From: JADGRB01 sp963835825
GTDB lineage: Bacteria; Myxococcota_A; Polyangia; Fen-1088
Reading direction: 5' to 3'
Length of the DNA stretch: 64,000 nt
Assembly (NCBI GenBank): GCA_963835825.1
Contig: CAWIGZ010000009.1
Location: 124,001-188,000 of the forward strand
The position numbers were made by a program, and so were the translations under genes. The notes under the pieces were generated by a model, which saw nothing but the letters and a program-made list of their open reading frames with translations, had not been told where the DNA came from and did not search any database. Of the stretch, positions 26,288 to 35,610 are shown one piece after another (position 1 is the first letter of the stretch; each line of letters begins with the position of its first letter).

Positions 26288-27623
26288 GAGGCCCCTCCCC
26301 CAGGGAGGCGTGCTCACCCTCCATCGTTTCGGCCACCGACATCGCCGGGAAGATCTTGATGAACAGCAAGAACAACATCACGAACCAGCCGAAACCGCCC
26401 AGGCAGACAGCCAGCTCGCGCAGCGTCGGCATGTACATGCGCCAGGAGAAGGGATCGAAGTTGTGGGCGAGCGTCGTCACGATGAAGAGGAACCGTTCGA
26501 ACCACATGCCGATCGTGACCACCACCGACACCACGATCAGCACGGGCAGGCTGCCGCGCGCCCGTTTCCAGAAACAGACGAGCGGCACCACGCTGTTGCA
26601 CATGACCACCAACCAGAAGATCGGTGCGTAGGCGCCGGTCGCGCGCCAGCGGAACAGCTCCGCCTCGGTGCTGTCGCCCCGATAGAAAGCCATGAAGAAC
26701 TCGGTGGCGTAGACGAAGGTCATCACCAGCGACATCGCGAGCATCAGCTTCGCCAGGAGATCGAAGTGCGCCCCCTTGATATAGCGACCGAGGCGATATC
26801 CGCGGCGCAGCGCGCTCAGCAGGAGGATGGCCATGGCGATGCCCGAGAAGATGGCGCCGGCGACGAAGTACGGCGCGAAGATCGCCGAGTGCCAGCCGGG
26901 CATCAGGGTCATGGCGAAATCCCACGAAACGACGCTGTGGACCGAGATGGCCAGCGGGATCACGATGCCGGCGAAGATGGGGTACGCGCGCTCGAACAGG
27001 CACCACTCGCCATCGGTGCCCGAGAACCCCAATGAGAGCGCCCGGTAGAGGGGGCGGCGCCATCCGCCGACCCGCCGCGCCAGCAGGGCCAGATCGGGCA
27101 GCATCCCCATGTAAACGAACAGCGCGCTCACCGTGACGTACGAGCAGATGGCGAACACGTCCCAGGTGAGCGGCGAGCGAAAGTTCGGCCAGATGCCGCG
27201 CTCGCTGGGGTATGGCAGGACGAAGAAGAACAGCCACGAGCGCCCGATGTGGATCACGGGATAGAGGCCGGCGGTGAGAATGGCGATGACCGTCATCCCT
27301 TCCGCCGAGCGGCCGACGGCCGCGCGCAAAGGTGAGCGCGTAAAGAAGAGAATCGCCGAAACCAGAGTGCCCGAGTGGCTGACCCCGATGAAGAAGACGA
27401 ACGTCGTGATGAGCGAGCCCCACATCACCGGCGAATTCAGGCCGGTCACCCCCAAGCCACGTCTCAACATCGTGCTCCACGCCCAACCGCCCAGGACGAC
27501 CAGGCCCGCCGAAGCACCCAGGCCGAGCCAGTAGCGCCAGGAGGCCCGGGTCATGGTCTCGAGCGTGTCGCGCTCGATCTGCGAGATCGGGTTGGGGACG
27601 GCCGCGCCCGGGGTGTCGATCAT
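26280..27623 (-). CDS. actC: Alternative complex III subunit ActC (NrfD-like)
   Basis: A 447-residue NrfD-like integral membrane protein with about ten segments. Typical features are MWGSLITTFVFFIGVSHSGT in the first bundle, IHIGRSWLFFFVLPYPSERG, the SVHSVVSWDFAMTLMPGWHS region that forms the quinol site, and a C-terminal FERFLFIVTTLAHNFDPFSW segment. ActC takes electrons from menaquinol or ubiquinol and hands them to the iron-sulfur clusters of ActB. The ATG at 27623 overlaps the actB stop (ATGA, 27620-27623). Confidence 0.93.
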   Translation of the reverse strand: MIDTPGAAVPNPISQIERDTLETMTRASWRYWLGLGASAGLVVLGGWAWSTMLRRGLGVTGLNSPVMWGSLITTFVFFIGVSHSGTLVSAILFFTRSPLRAAVGRSAEGMTVIAILTAGLYPVIHIGRSWLFFFVLPYPSERGIWPNFRSPLTWDVFAICSYVTVSALFVYMGMLPDLALLARRVGGWRRPLYRALSLGFSGTDGEWCLFERAYPIFAGIVIPLAISVHSVVSWDFAMTLMPGWHSAIFAPYFVAGAIFSGIAMAILLLSALRRGYRLGRYIKGAHFDLLAKLMLAMSLVMTFVYATEFFMAFYRGDSTEAELFRWRATGAYAPIFWLVVMCNSVVPLVCFWKRARGSLPVLIVVSVVVTIGMWFERFLFIVTTLAHNFDPFSWRMYMPTLRELAVCLGGFGWFVMLFLLFIKIFPAMSVAETMEGEHASLGEGPHA

Positions 27624-30436
27624 GTGCCTTCCTTCTTGTCTCGTCGCCGCGCGAGATAGACCACGCCGGGCTTCGTGTTCAGCTCTTCGAGCAGCCGGTA
27701 GGCGCGCTGATCCTCGGCCATCCTTGAGACTTTGGAGGTCGGATCCTTGAGGTCGCCGAAGACGATCGCTTGCGCCGGACAGGTCGCGGCGCAGGCGGAG
27801 ACGATCTCGCCGTCGCGCAACGGGCGCCCTTCGAGCTTGGCGTTCTCCTCGCCGCCGCGGATGCGCTGGACACAGAAGGTGCACTTCTCGGTCACCCCGC
27901 GCCCGCGCACGTTCACGTCGGGGTTGAGACCGAGGCTGTCCCGCGGCCCGTGCGGCGCGTCGAAGAAGTTGAAGCGGCGGACGTGATAGGGGCAGTTGTT
28001 CTCGCAATAGCGGGTGCCGATGCAGCGTGCGTACACCTGCGCGTTGAGCCCCTCCCGCGTGTGATAGGTCGCGAAGGTCGGACAGACCGTCTCGCAGGGG
28101 GCCTTCTCGCACTGCTGACAGCCGAGGGGGAGGAATGAGACCTCGGCGCTGCCGTTGCCTTCACGGTCGTTCCCTTCTTTTATGAAGGACTGAATGGTCA
28201 ACCAGCTCATGTCACGTCCGTTCGCGACCTCCTCGGCGCCGACGATGGGGATGTTGTTCTCGACGTAGCAGGCGGCCACGCAGGCGCCGCAGCCGTTGCA
28301 GCGATCGAGATCGATGGCCAGCCCCCAGCGGTGGAGCGGGTGCTCGACGGGTGGATTCATCGAAGGGAGGGTGGGGGCCAAGGGCAGTCTGCGCGAGGGC
28401 GTGACCTCGCGCGCGAGATCTGCGCCATGCTGCGCTTGACCTCCCCGGACGTGGGGCGGCGCGACCTTGGCGCCCGTCTTGCGCGCCCGGACGCGCGTCT
28501 CGAACCCGAGCGCAGAAGCCTGTCCGGTGAGGAGGGGGAGGGAATACCCGACCGGAACGGCGACGACGCCTGCGCGCAAACCAATCGTGAGGTGGGCGGG
28601 GAGCTCGGCGTGCCCGGCGATTCCTTCCAGACGGATGACGTCCCCCTCGACCACCCCCAGGCTGGAGGCCGTCGTTGGGTGCAGCTCGACCCACCCGCCC
28701 CACGAAATGCTGGTGAGCGGATCGGGCATCTCCTGGAGCAGCGCGCTGGTGGGCGGCAGGCCGTCCAGCTGGCGAAGAGTGGAGGCGACCACCAGCGGCA
28801 ACCCGTCGGCGGGTCCGGCGAGCTCCCGGGGGATGAGGACGCCGGTGAGGACGCCGTCGGCCAGAGTCCCCGACGCGGGGGTGGCGTCGCTGAATTTTCC
28901 ACCGCGTTCCACGTCATGCGGCTCGAACGGCGTCCGAACCGAATCGGCGAACGCCCCGTCGGGCAGGCCCGCGGCCTTGCCCAAGCTGCGCGCGGCGACG
29001 AGCAGCTCGTCCGCCGCCGCCCGGGTGTCGAGGAGCGGGATCATGGCCGCCTGCTGGATGCCGGTGACCCCCTCGCGCACCGTCACGTCGGACCATGTCT
29101 CGAGGAAGTGGTGATCGGGGAGCAGCAGGTGCGCGTGACCGCCGGTCTCGTCCAGCTGATTGCTGAAGGCGGCGACGAAGGGGATCCGTTCGACCGCGGC
29201 AGCGAGGTTGGCGAACACGCGCCCGTAACCGTGGGGATTCGCGTGATGGACAATGAGCGCTCCGACTTCGTCGGCCGCTGCGCGACGGGCGAGCTCGGCG
29301 GCCTCCATGGACGGTCCGGACCAGGCTCCTTGCGGTCGCGGCAGGAATCGGAGCGTGCGCTGGAGGTTTCCCGCCACTGCGTTGAGGACGTTGATCGCCT
29401 CGGCGAGCGCCGGCGCATCATTGCCCGCCACGGCTCGACCCGGCCCGACGCAGAGGCTGGGGCGCGCGCGGAGAAAGTCGCGGGCAAGCCGCTCGAGCGT
29501 CGCGGCGCCGAGCTTCGTGCGCGCGGCGACCGTCGTGGCGTCATACGGGGCGAGCCGCTCGCGCAGGGTGGCGACCGCGATCCCGTCCGAGCCGTCGGAG
29601 CCGACGAGCTCGAGCACCCGCCGGGCGAGCCCGAGGACCAGAAGAATCTCGGTGCCGGGCTCGACCGACAGCCATTCATCGGCGGCGGCGGCCGTGAGTG
29701 ACAGCCGTGGCCCGACGTAGATGAACCGGCCCCCTGCCGCGCGGAGCTCCGCCAACCTCCGGGCCTGCTCGACGACCGCGCCCTCCTCGACCAGGTCATC
29801 GCCGATGGAAAGCAACAGCTTCGCCGCCGCAACGTCGGGGACCGGGTTCACCTCGCTGCCGAACGCACGCGCCGCGCCCTCGCGCAGCCAGGGACGATCC
29901 ATCGGATCGAAGGTGACGACCTGGCTCGGATCCTGCCCGAGCGCCGTGAGCCAGGTGCGAAACAGGGCACCCAGGCTGCCGAGCTCGGGACGGGTGAGCA
30001 CGACGATCAGCTTCTTCGCGTCGAGAGCTCGCTTGAGGCCCGCCGCCAGCGCGCTCTCTGCCGCATCCCACCCGATCTGTCCGGTCGGGGCGCGCGGTGT
30101 CCCCAGCCGCTCGGGCGAGTAGAGGCCTTCGATCGCTGCTTGCCCGCGTGGGCACAGCGCCCCTTGGCTGAGCGGATGCTCGGGGTTCCCTTCCAGCTTC
30201 ACCACGCGTCCCTCCCGCACGCGGGCAGTCACGCCGCAAGCGGCGGGGCACTCGCGGCAGATCGTCCGGTAATGGCGAGCGAGACCCGGCACCGCGTCGT
30301 CGGGGGGGATCACCTGCGGGATCAGGTAGCGAGGCAGACGCTTCGAACAGCCGGCGGCCAGCCCCACGCCGAGGGTTCCCACTGCGGCGCCCAGAAACCC
30401 GCGCCGCCCTGTCTTCATCGAACCGTCGTCGTTCAC
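27620..30436 (-). CDS. actB: Alternative complex III subunit ActB, molybdoprotein-like plus ferredoxin domain
   Basis: About 938 residues, a fusion of a molybdopterin-oxidoreductase-like domain and a four-cluster ferredoxin domain. The N-terminus has a twin-arginine motif RRGFLG and a cysteine after the hydrophobic run (GLAAGC), a possible lipid site. A CxxCxxxC pattern (TICRECPAACGV) with a distal cysteine (GALCPRGQ) follows. The C-terminal 250 residues carry CNGCGACVAACYVENNIP, CQQCEKAPCETVCP, CIGTRYCENNCPY and CTFCVQRI. Chosen start: the GTG at 30436, which overlaps the actA stop like the other junctions here and has GGGG eight bases before it; the ATG at 30418 is an alternative. Confidence 0.92.
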   Translation of the reverse strand: MNDDGSMKTGRRGFLGAAVGTLGVGLAAGCSKRLPRYLIPQVIPPDDAVPGLARHYRTICRECPAACGVTARVREGRVVKLEGNPEHPLSQGALCPRGQAAIEGLYSPERLGTPRAPTGQIGWDAAESALAAGLKRALDAKKLIVVLTRPELGSLGALFRTWLTALGQDPSQVVTFDPMDRPWLREGAARAFGSEVNPVPDVAAAKLLLSIGDDLVEEGAVVEQARRLAELRAAGGRFIYVGPRLSLTAAAADEWLSVEPGTEILLVLGLARRVLELVGSDGSDGIAVATLRERLAPYDATTVAARTKLGAATLERLARDFLRARPSLCVGPGRAVAGNDAPALAEAINVLNAVAGNLQRTLRFLPRPQGAWSGPSMEAAELARRAAADEVGALIVHHANPHGYGRVFANLAAAVERIPFVAAFSNQLDETGGHAHLLLPDHHFLETWSDVTVREGVTGIQQAAMIPLLDTRAAADELLVAARSLGKAAGLPDGAFADSVRTPFEPHDVERGGKFSDATPASGTLADGVLTGVLIPRELAGPADGLPLVVASTLRQLDGLPPTSALLQEMPDPLTSISWGGWVELHPTTASSLGVVEGDVIRLEGIAGHAELPAHLTIGLRAGVVAVPVGYSLPLLTGQASALGFETRVRARKTGAKVAPPHVRGGQAQHGADLAREVTPSRRLPLAPTLPSMNPPVEHPLHRWGLAIDLDRCNGCGACVAACYVENNIPIVGAEEVANGRDMSWLTIQSFIKEGNDREGNGSAEVSFLPLGCQQCEKAPCETVCPTFATYHTREGLNAQVYARCIGTRYCENNCPYHVRRFNFFDAPHGPRDSLGLNPDVNVRGRGVTEKCTFCVQRIRGGEENAKLEGRPLRDGEIVSACAATCPAQAIVFGDLKDPTSKVSRMAEDQRAYRLLEELNTKPGVVYLARRRDKKEGT

Positions 30437-30972
30437 TTGTGGCACCCCAGGCAGTCATGGGTCGCGTTGCGCTCTTTGTGGCAGCCCATGCAGCGCCCCA
30501 TGGTGAAGGCGCGCTGTTGCACCACCGTCTTCATCGCAGCCACGTCGCCGTGGCACTCGGCGCAGGCGACGTTCGCGCGTATATGCATTCGGTGGGAGAA
30601 GTAGATGAAGTCCGGGATCGAGAAGACCCGCTGCCAACGGAGGGGCTCGCCGGCGTCGACGTGCGCCGCGAGTTTCTGGACGGCGGGCTTCTCCTTGGCG
30701 ATGAACTTGTGACACCCCATGCACTTGCGGCCCGAGGGAATTCCAGCCACCGGGGACCTGTCGGCATAGGCGTGGCAGTCGAGGCAGGGGATGCCGTACT
30801 TGCCGGCATGGATCGTGTGGTCGAACGGAACGTCGCCCACGCTGGCGACCCCTGCCGGCGCAGGCGCCGGGGTCGCGCTCTGCGCCTCGGAACGGGCCCT
30901 GGCCACGGCCAAGCCGCCGACGATCGCGACGGCCAGGGCCAGCACGGACTTGGCGCGGGTGCGTGGGCGCAT
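30433..30972 (-). CDS. actA: Alternative complex III subunit ActA, pentahaem cytochrome c
   Basis: A 179-residue protein with one N-terminal membrane anchor (RAKSVLALAVAIVGGLAVA) and five haem c motifs: CLDCH, CMGCH, CAECH, CMGCH and CLGCH, between residue 63 and the end. The second to fifth motifs follow the spacing of known ActA subunits. Five haems match the classical pentahaem ActA. It lies only seven bases downstream of the cupredoxin gene stop, so it belongs to the same transcript. Confidence 0.95.
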   Translation of the reverse strand: MRPRTRAKSVLALAVAIVGGLAVARARSEAQSATPAPAPAGVASVGDVPFDHTIHAGKYGIPCLDCHAYADRSPVAGIPSGRKCMGCHKFIAKEKPAVQKLAAHVDAGEPLRWQRVFSIPDFIYFSHRMHIRANVACAECHGDVAAMKTVVQQRAFTMGRCMGCHKERNATHDCLGCHK

Positions 30973-30979
30973 GGACCGA

Positions 30980-31561
30980 TCAGAACGAGATCGTCGAAGT
31001 CGCTGCTCCGCCCTTTACGTCGACGGGAAACTTCTTGTCCTTGTCCGGCTTCTTCAGCTTCTTGGAGAAGACCTTGAGCAGGTAGTGCCCGTCAGGGACG
31101 TTGGTGATCTTGAAGTTGCCCGCCTTATCCGTGGTCGCGAAGAGCGGGTTCGACAGCACGACGATGAACCCCTCCATCTCTGGATGGATCGAGCAGAGCT
31201 GGGTGTAGACCCCGACCTTTTTGAACGTATAGGATCGCGTCTCCCCCTTGGGCCAGGTGCCAAGGTTGTAGCTCTCACCGTCGGGCGAGAAGACGTTGTG
31301 GTTCATAGGGTCGTGGTTGAGGAAGTCGACCGTCGTCCCCACCACCACGGGCAGCAAGTACGGGACGAACGCCATCTTTTGTTGATCCATGCGCGCGTGC
31401 GCGCCAGGGGTCGCGACCGCTCCGGGCGCCGTCTCGACGTAGACGACCGCGGGTTGCGGCGCGCCTTTGATCTTCACCGAACCGGTGATCGTGCCGCCCC
31501 AGGCGAGAGGGGCACAGGCGAGCGTGGCAGCGAAGGTCAGAATAGAGGCGCGCGGAATCAT
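30980..31561 (-). CDS. Plastocyanin-like cupredoxin, first gene of the act operon
   Basis: A 193-residue exported protein. The signal peptide is MIPRASILTFAATLACAPLA. A carboxypeptidase-like or peptidase-associated strand region (TGSVKIKGAPQPAVVYVETA) precedes a cupredoxin core with blue-copper ligands: His in FLNHDPMNHN, and Cys-His-Met in YTQLCSIHPEMEGF. An additional C-terminal beta domain (FATTDKAGNFKITNVPDGHY) and a Lys-rich segment follow. AGGAGG sits five bases before the ATG at 31561. It is well placed to accept electrons from ActA/ActE; this is inference from neighbourhood and fold. Confidence 0.88.
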   Translation of the reverse strand: MIPRASILTFAATLACAPLAWGGTITGSVKIKGAPQPAVVYVETAPGAVATPGAHARMDQQKMAFVPYLLPVVVGTTVDFLNHDPMNHNVFSPDGESYNLGTWPKGETRSYTFKKVGVYTQLCSIHPEMEGFIVVLSNPLFATTDKAGNFKITNVPDGHYLLKVFSKKLKKPDKDKKFPVDVKGGAATSTISF

Positions 31562-31980
31562 TGGTTCCTCCTGATCGGCGTTTCCGGATACCGACCCGTT
31601 GTGCAACGTCCAGGCCGTCGACGACGTGGTCGTTGCGGCGGGGTTTTCGCTGCGAGCGACGCTGATGGCTCCCCCGATGGGGGAGCGTGTTGCGCAGTTG
31701 CTGCCGGCGATCCACCCGACCCCCGCAAATCGTGCGCGATCGCCGAGTTCGGCCGCCGCTCGGCTCTTTCGAAGCACGCATCGAACGGGGTGACCAGACT
31801 TTCAATCGAGGGATGATCGCTCTTTGTGATCGAGAGCATGATCTCGGCGTCGTTACCCAGACCCTTCTGCGACCGCGGAATGGTTGCGCGCACCGTCGCC
31901 GTTGTCGCAAAGACTGCGCGGTCTTCTTTCGAGGCCCGCCCTCGGCGACATGGTCCCGCGTTTGCTCATACATCGGTCCC
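31562..31980. promoter_or_regulatory. Divergent promoter region of act operon and hemN
   Basis: A 419-base stretch without a gene between the cupredoxin start (minus) and hemN start (plus). It should hold the promoters of both. A TTGTGATCGAGAGCATGATC stretch near 31819 loosely resembles a CRP/FNR site but has poor symmetry. No certain operator or hairpin was found. Confidence 0.35.
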
Positions 31981-33345
31981 ATGCAGCTCGAGGATCTGAA
32001 GCGGTTCGTCATCGACGTGCCCCGGTACACCAGCTACCCGACGGCGGCCGAGTTCTCGCCGGCGATCGGCGCCGACGCCCACTTCGCGCATCTGCGCGCG
32101 CGTCAGACCACCGCCCGCGGACCGGTCTCTCTCTATGTCCACCTGCCGTTCTGCCAGGAGCTCTGTCACTTCTGCGGCTGTCACGCCCTCGTCGCGCACA
32201 CGGAGGGGCGCGTCTCGCGCTACCTGCGCGCGCTCGGCGCGGAGGCGGCGCTGGTGGCGGGTGCCCTCGGCGAGATGCGGCAGGTGGCGGAGTTGCACTT
32301 CGGAGGCGGCAGCCCCTCGCTGCTCTCGCCCGATCAGTTCGAGGCGCTGATGGGCGACCTCCGCCGCCTGTTCGTCTTCGCGCCGGATGCCGCCCTCTCC
32401 GTCGAGGCCGATCCGCGCACCACCGACGGTGAGAAGCTGGCCCGCTATCGCCGGCTGGGCATCGACAGGATCAGCTTCGGGTTTCAGGATCTCGACCCGG
32501 GGGTCCAGCGGGCCATCGGCCGCGGCCAGAGCGCCGCCGTTTCGCGCGCCGCTTACGACGGGGCCCGCGACGCCGGCTTCTCGAGCATCAACGTCGATCT
32601 CTGTTACGGCCTGCCGGAGCAGACCGAGCAGACCTTCGCCGACACCGTCGACGCCGTCGTGGCCATGCGGCCCGATCGGGTGGCGCTGTTCGGGTACGCG
32701 CACGTCCCCTGGCTCCGCCCGCGCCAGAAGCTGATCGACGCGGCGTCGCTCCCCCGGGCCGACCTGCGGCTGCGGCTGGTCGCCGACGCCCACGCCCGGA
32801 TGGCGGCGGCGGGGTACGTGGCGATCGGGTTCGATCACTTCGCGCTGCCGGGTGATCCGCTGGCGCTGGCGGCCGCGACAGGGACGCTGCACCGCAACTT
32901 TCAGGGCTACACGACCACGCGCACCGACGCGGTGGTCGGCCTCGGGCTGTCGGCCATCAGCGATCTGCCGGAGGCCTACGCGCAAAACGCGCGCTCGCTG
33001 CGCGACTATTACGCGGCGGTCGACGGGGGACGGCTGCCGACCGAGCGCGGCGTCGCCCGCAGCGCCGACGATCAGGTGCGCGGCGATCTCATCCGGCGGG
33101 TGATGTGCGAATTCCGTCTCGACGTGCCGGCGATCGAGACGGCCCACCGGCTCTCCTTCGCTGAAGCATTCGCTGCCGAGCTGATCGCGCTGCGGGCGCT
33201 CGAAAACGACGGGCTGGTGTCGCTGTCGCCGGCAGCGGTCGAGCTGACCCCGCTCGGACGGATGTTCGTCCGCAACGTGGCGGTGGTCTTCGACGCCCAC
33301 CGTCGCCGCGCGCCGGCGGCGCCCCGCTTCTCCTCGAGTGTTTAG
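31981..33345 (+). CDS. hemN: Oxygen-independent coproporphyrinogen III oxidase
   Basis: A 454-residue radical SAM enzyme. The N-terminal HemN signature VPRYTSYPT is present, then the cluster motif CQELCHFCGC (CxxxCxxC plus the extra Cys), GGGSPS for SAM binding, and SVEADPRTT and RISFGFQDLDPGVQRAIGR as in true HemN. The C-terminal HemN domain (RVMCEFRLDVPAIE) is complete. It makes protoporphyrinogen IX precursor from coproporphyrinogen III without oxygen, which fits a neighbourhood rich in cytochromes. The ATG at 31981 has no strong ribosome-binding site. Confidence 0.94.
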   Translation: MQLEDLKRFVIDVPRYTSYPTAAEFSPAIGADAHFAHLRARQTTARGPVSLYVHLPFCQELCHFCGCHALVAHTEGRVSRYLRALGAEAALVAGALGEMRQVAELHFGGGSPSLLSPDQFEALMGDLRRLFVFAPDAALSVEADPRTTDGEKLARYRRLGIDRISFGFQDLDPGVQRAIGRGQSAAVSRAAYDGARDAGFSSINVDLCYGLPEQTEQTFADTVDAVVAMRPDRVALFGYAHVPWLRPRQKLIDAASLPRADLRLRLVADAHARMAAAGYVAIGFDHFALPGDPLALAAATGTLHRNFQGYTTTRTDAVVGLGLSAISDLPEAYAQNARSLRDYYAAVDGGRLPTERGVARSADDQVRGDLIRRVMCEFRLDVPAIETAHRLSFAEAFAAELIALRALENDGLVSLSPAAVELTPLGRMFVRNVAVVFDAHRRRAPAAPRFSSSV

Positions 33346-33537
33346 TCGACTTGATGGCCTCCTTGACGTCCTTGATTGAGCTCGACGTCGCGGATGACGC
33401 CGGGACTCGATGAGATCCGCGCAAGCGTTTCGCTCGCGGCGGCGGCGACAGGACGGCGGCGCAACACCTGCGCCCCGCCGCCCGCCGAATCCCCGAAACG
33501 GGCCGTGGAATGCCCGTTGCACCTTGGCGCGGACATC

Positions 33538-34893
33538 ATGAACCTTCTATGCGCGGTCGATTTCACGGCCCGGGGCCAGGCTGCGGCGAACATCGCCGTC
33601 CATCTGGCCGGCCGCACCGGGGGCTCCGTCGAGCTCATCCACGTGACGGGAGCGAGGACGGCGAACATTCTGGCGTGGGCGGCGGGCCCGGCTGTTCTCG
33701 ACGAGAAATTGCGGGCCGAGATCGACGCCCGCCTGGCGGCTGAATGCGATCGCGTCGCCACCCCGGGCGTGCGGGTCTCGGCGCACGTCTGCGACGGTGA
33801 AGTCGAACCGGCGATTCTGAAGCGCGCCCAGAAGATCGGGGCCGATCTGATCGTGGTGGGCGCCCATGCGCGCTCCGGCTTGCGGCGCTTCCTGTTCGGG
33901 AGCGTCGGCGACGAAGCGGTGAGCATCGCCAATCGACCCATCCTCGTCGTCCCCCCTGGCGTCGATCAGCTCGGGTCGATGAACGACCCGGCCAGGCGAT
34001 TGCGCATCACGGTCGCCATGGACGGACGCGCGGGCGGCGCCGCCGCCGTCGCCTTCGCGCGCGACCTGCGCGCGCAGACGCCGTGCGACGTGACGTTTCT
34101 GCGCATCTACTGGGCGATGGAGGAATACGCCCGCCTCGGTCTCGCCGGTCCGCGCGATCCCTTCGAGCCCGACGCGGACGTGGTGGCCGATCTGGAACGG
34201 GAGGTTCGCCTGGCGGTCGCCTTCCTGCCGGGCACCGGCAGCACGTCGATCGTCGTCGAGCCGGTCTGGGGAGATCCCGCCGCCAAGGTCCTCGAGTTCG
34301 CGCGCCGGGGCGGCGACCAGCTGGTCGACAATCTGGTGATCGTGGGGGCCGAGAGCCGACACGGGCTGGCGCGAATCACCCACCCGGCCATCGTGACGGC
34401 CCACGAAGCGACCGGGATCCCGGTGGTCTTCGTCCCCCCCAAAGAGGGGTCGGCGCCGGGGAAGAGCGTCCCGGCCATCAGGACTGTCCTGGCGCCGACC
34501 GACCTGTCGCGCGAGGGGAACCGCGCCGTCTCGTTCGCCTACGGCATGGTGGCCGCTCAGGGAGGCGTCGTCGAGCTCATCCACGTTTGCGAGCAAGCGG
34601 AGGGCGGGGAGAAGTCGACGGCCGACGAACGGGATCGCACCGAGGCGCAGCTCCGGGCGCTCATCCCCCGGGACGCGGCGGAACGCGACATCACCACGCA
34701 CATCACGCTGGTGGACGGCGGCCCCGCCGCTGAGGCGATCGTCGAGGCGGCAGAGCGCCTGGTGGTCGACGCGATCGTGATGGCGTCGCATGGTGACGGG
34801 GGGGCGCTGCAATCGTTGCTCGGCTCGGTGTCGCACGCCGTGGTCGATCGCTCCCGCCGGCCGGTCTCGATCATCCCCAGCCTGGAACGGTAG
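33538..34893 (+). CDS. Three-domain universal stress protein
   Basis: About 451 residues made of three tandem Usp domains: residues 1-140, 150-295 and 305-450. Domain 1 has the ATP-binding pattern GAHARSGLRRFLFGSV; domain 3 has MASHGDGGALQSLLGSV followed by SRRPVSII. The middle domain is degenerate and lacks the glycine motif. Most Usp proteins have one or two domains. They bind ATP or AMP and respond to stress, but their direct function is unknown. The ATG at 33538 starts directly on the first beta strand (MNLLCAVDF); the open frame extends 54 codons upstream without conservation. Confidence 0.9.
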   Translation: MNLLCAVDFTARGQAAANIAVHLAGRTGGSVELIHVTGARTANILAWAAGPAVLDEKLRAEIDARLAAECDRVATPGVRVSAHVCDGEVEPAILKRAQKIGADLIVVGAHARSGLRRFLFGSVGDEAVSIANRPILVVPPGVDQLGSMNDPARRLRITVAMDGRAGGAAAVAFARDLRAQTPCDVTFLRIYWAMEEYARLGLAGPRDPFEPDADVVADLEREVRLAVAFLPGTGSTSIVVEPVWGDPAAKVLEFARRGGDQLVDNLVIVGAESRHGLARITHPAIVTAHEATGIPVVFVPPKEGSAPGKSVPAIRTVLAPTDLSREGNRAVSFAYGMVAAQGGVVELIHVCEQAEGGEKSTADERDRTEAQLRALIPRDAAERDITTHITLVDGGPAAEAIVEAAERLVVDAIVMASHGDGGALQSLLGSVSHAVVDRSRRPVSIIPSLER

Positions 34894-35008
34894 CCGCCGG
34901 CGTCGGCTGTCATCCGGCCGCACCCTGGATCCTAGAGACGGCCCTTCGACCCGAGCCTTGCGCTTTTCGGGGGTCGCCCTACGTTCTTGTACAAGCTCGG
35001 CCCTCCCC

Positions 35009-35464
35009 ATGTCGCACAACGGTCTGCATTTCCTGAGACCAATCGAGGCCGCCCCTGAGGTGGCCGGCGACGGCCGTTCAGCGCCGCCTCGACTCCTTCT
35101 CATCGAGGACGAAGAGGCGATCCGCGAATCGCTCGCCGAGGCGCTGGAGGAGGACGGGTTCCAGGTCGTGGTGGCGGCAAACGGCCGGGAGGCCCTCCAG
35201 TTGCTGCGAAACGGCCCGCGCCCCTCCGCCATCCTCCTCGATCTCATGATGCCGGTGATGGACGGCTGGGAATTCCGCCGCGAACAGTTGAACGATCCGT
35301 CGTTGCGTGACATTCCGGTGCTGGTCGTCAGCGCGTCGGGATCCAGCCCCGACCGACTCCGGTCGCAGCTGGGCGACGTCCAGCTGATCCCGAAGCCCGT
35401 CCCATATGTCGAGCTCTTGAAGGCGCTCGACCGGGCCTGCGCCCTGGCCGCCTCAGCCGCCTGA
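35009..35464 (+). CDS. Single-domain response regulator
   Basis: A 151-residue CheY-like receiver. LLLIEDEEAIRE gives the acidic pair, the acceptor Asp sits in AILLDLMMPVMDGWEF, Ser in VLVVSASGS, and Lys in LIPKPV. No output domain is present, so it should act by protein contact or as a phosphate relay. The ATG at 35009 has no clear ribosome-binding site. It is 147 bases upstream of the PAS/GAF kinase and resembles the regulator at 37781. Confidence 0.88.
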   Translation: MSHNGLHFLRPIEAAPEVAGDGRSAPPRLLLIEDEEAIRESLAEALEEDGFQVVVAANGREALQLLRNGPRPSAILLDLMMPVMDGWEFRREQLNDPSLRDIPVLVVSASGSSPDRLRSQLGDVQLIPKPVPYVELLKALDRACALAASAA

Positions 35465-35610
35465 CCTTCATCGCGCCTGCCGGAGGGCGGCCTGAGGAAG
35501 GTAGCCGTCCGAGCATCCAGGAAGCTCGGCGGTGATCTTCCTGACCGGGATCTTCCCGTCGGGTCTTCCGATCGTCCAGGCGGAATGTAAGCTATTGACC
35601 TACGCGGCAA

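Noticed and set aside
31800..31860. FNR/CRP-like site between act and hemN
   Set aside because: The half-sites are not symmetrical enough to support a call; only mentioned as a weak resemblance.
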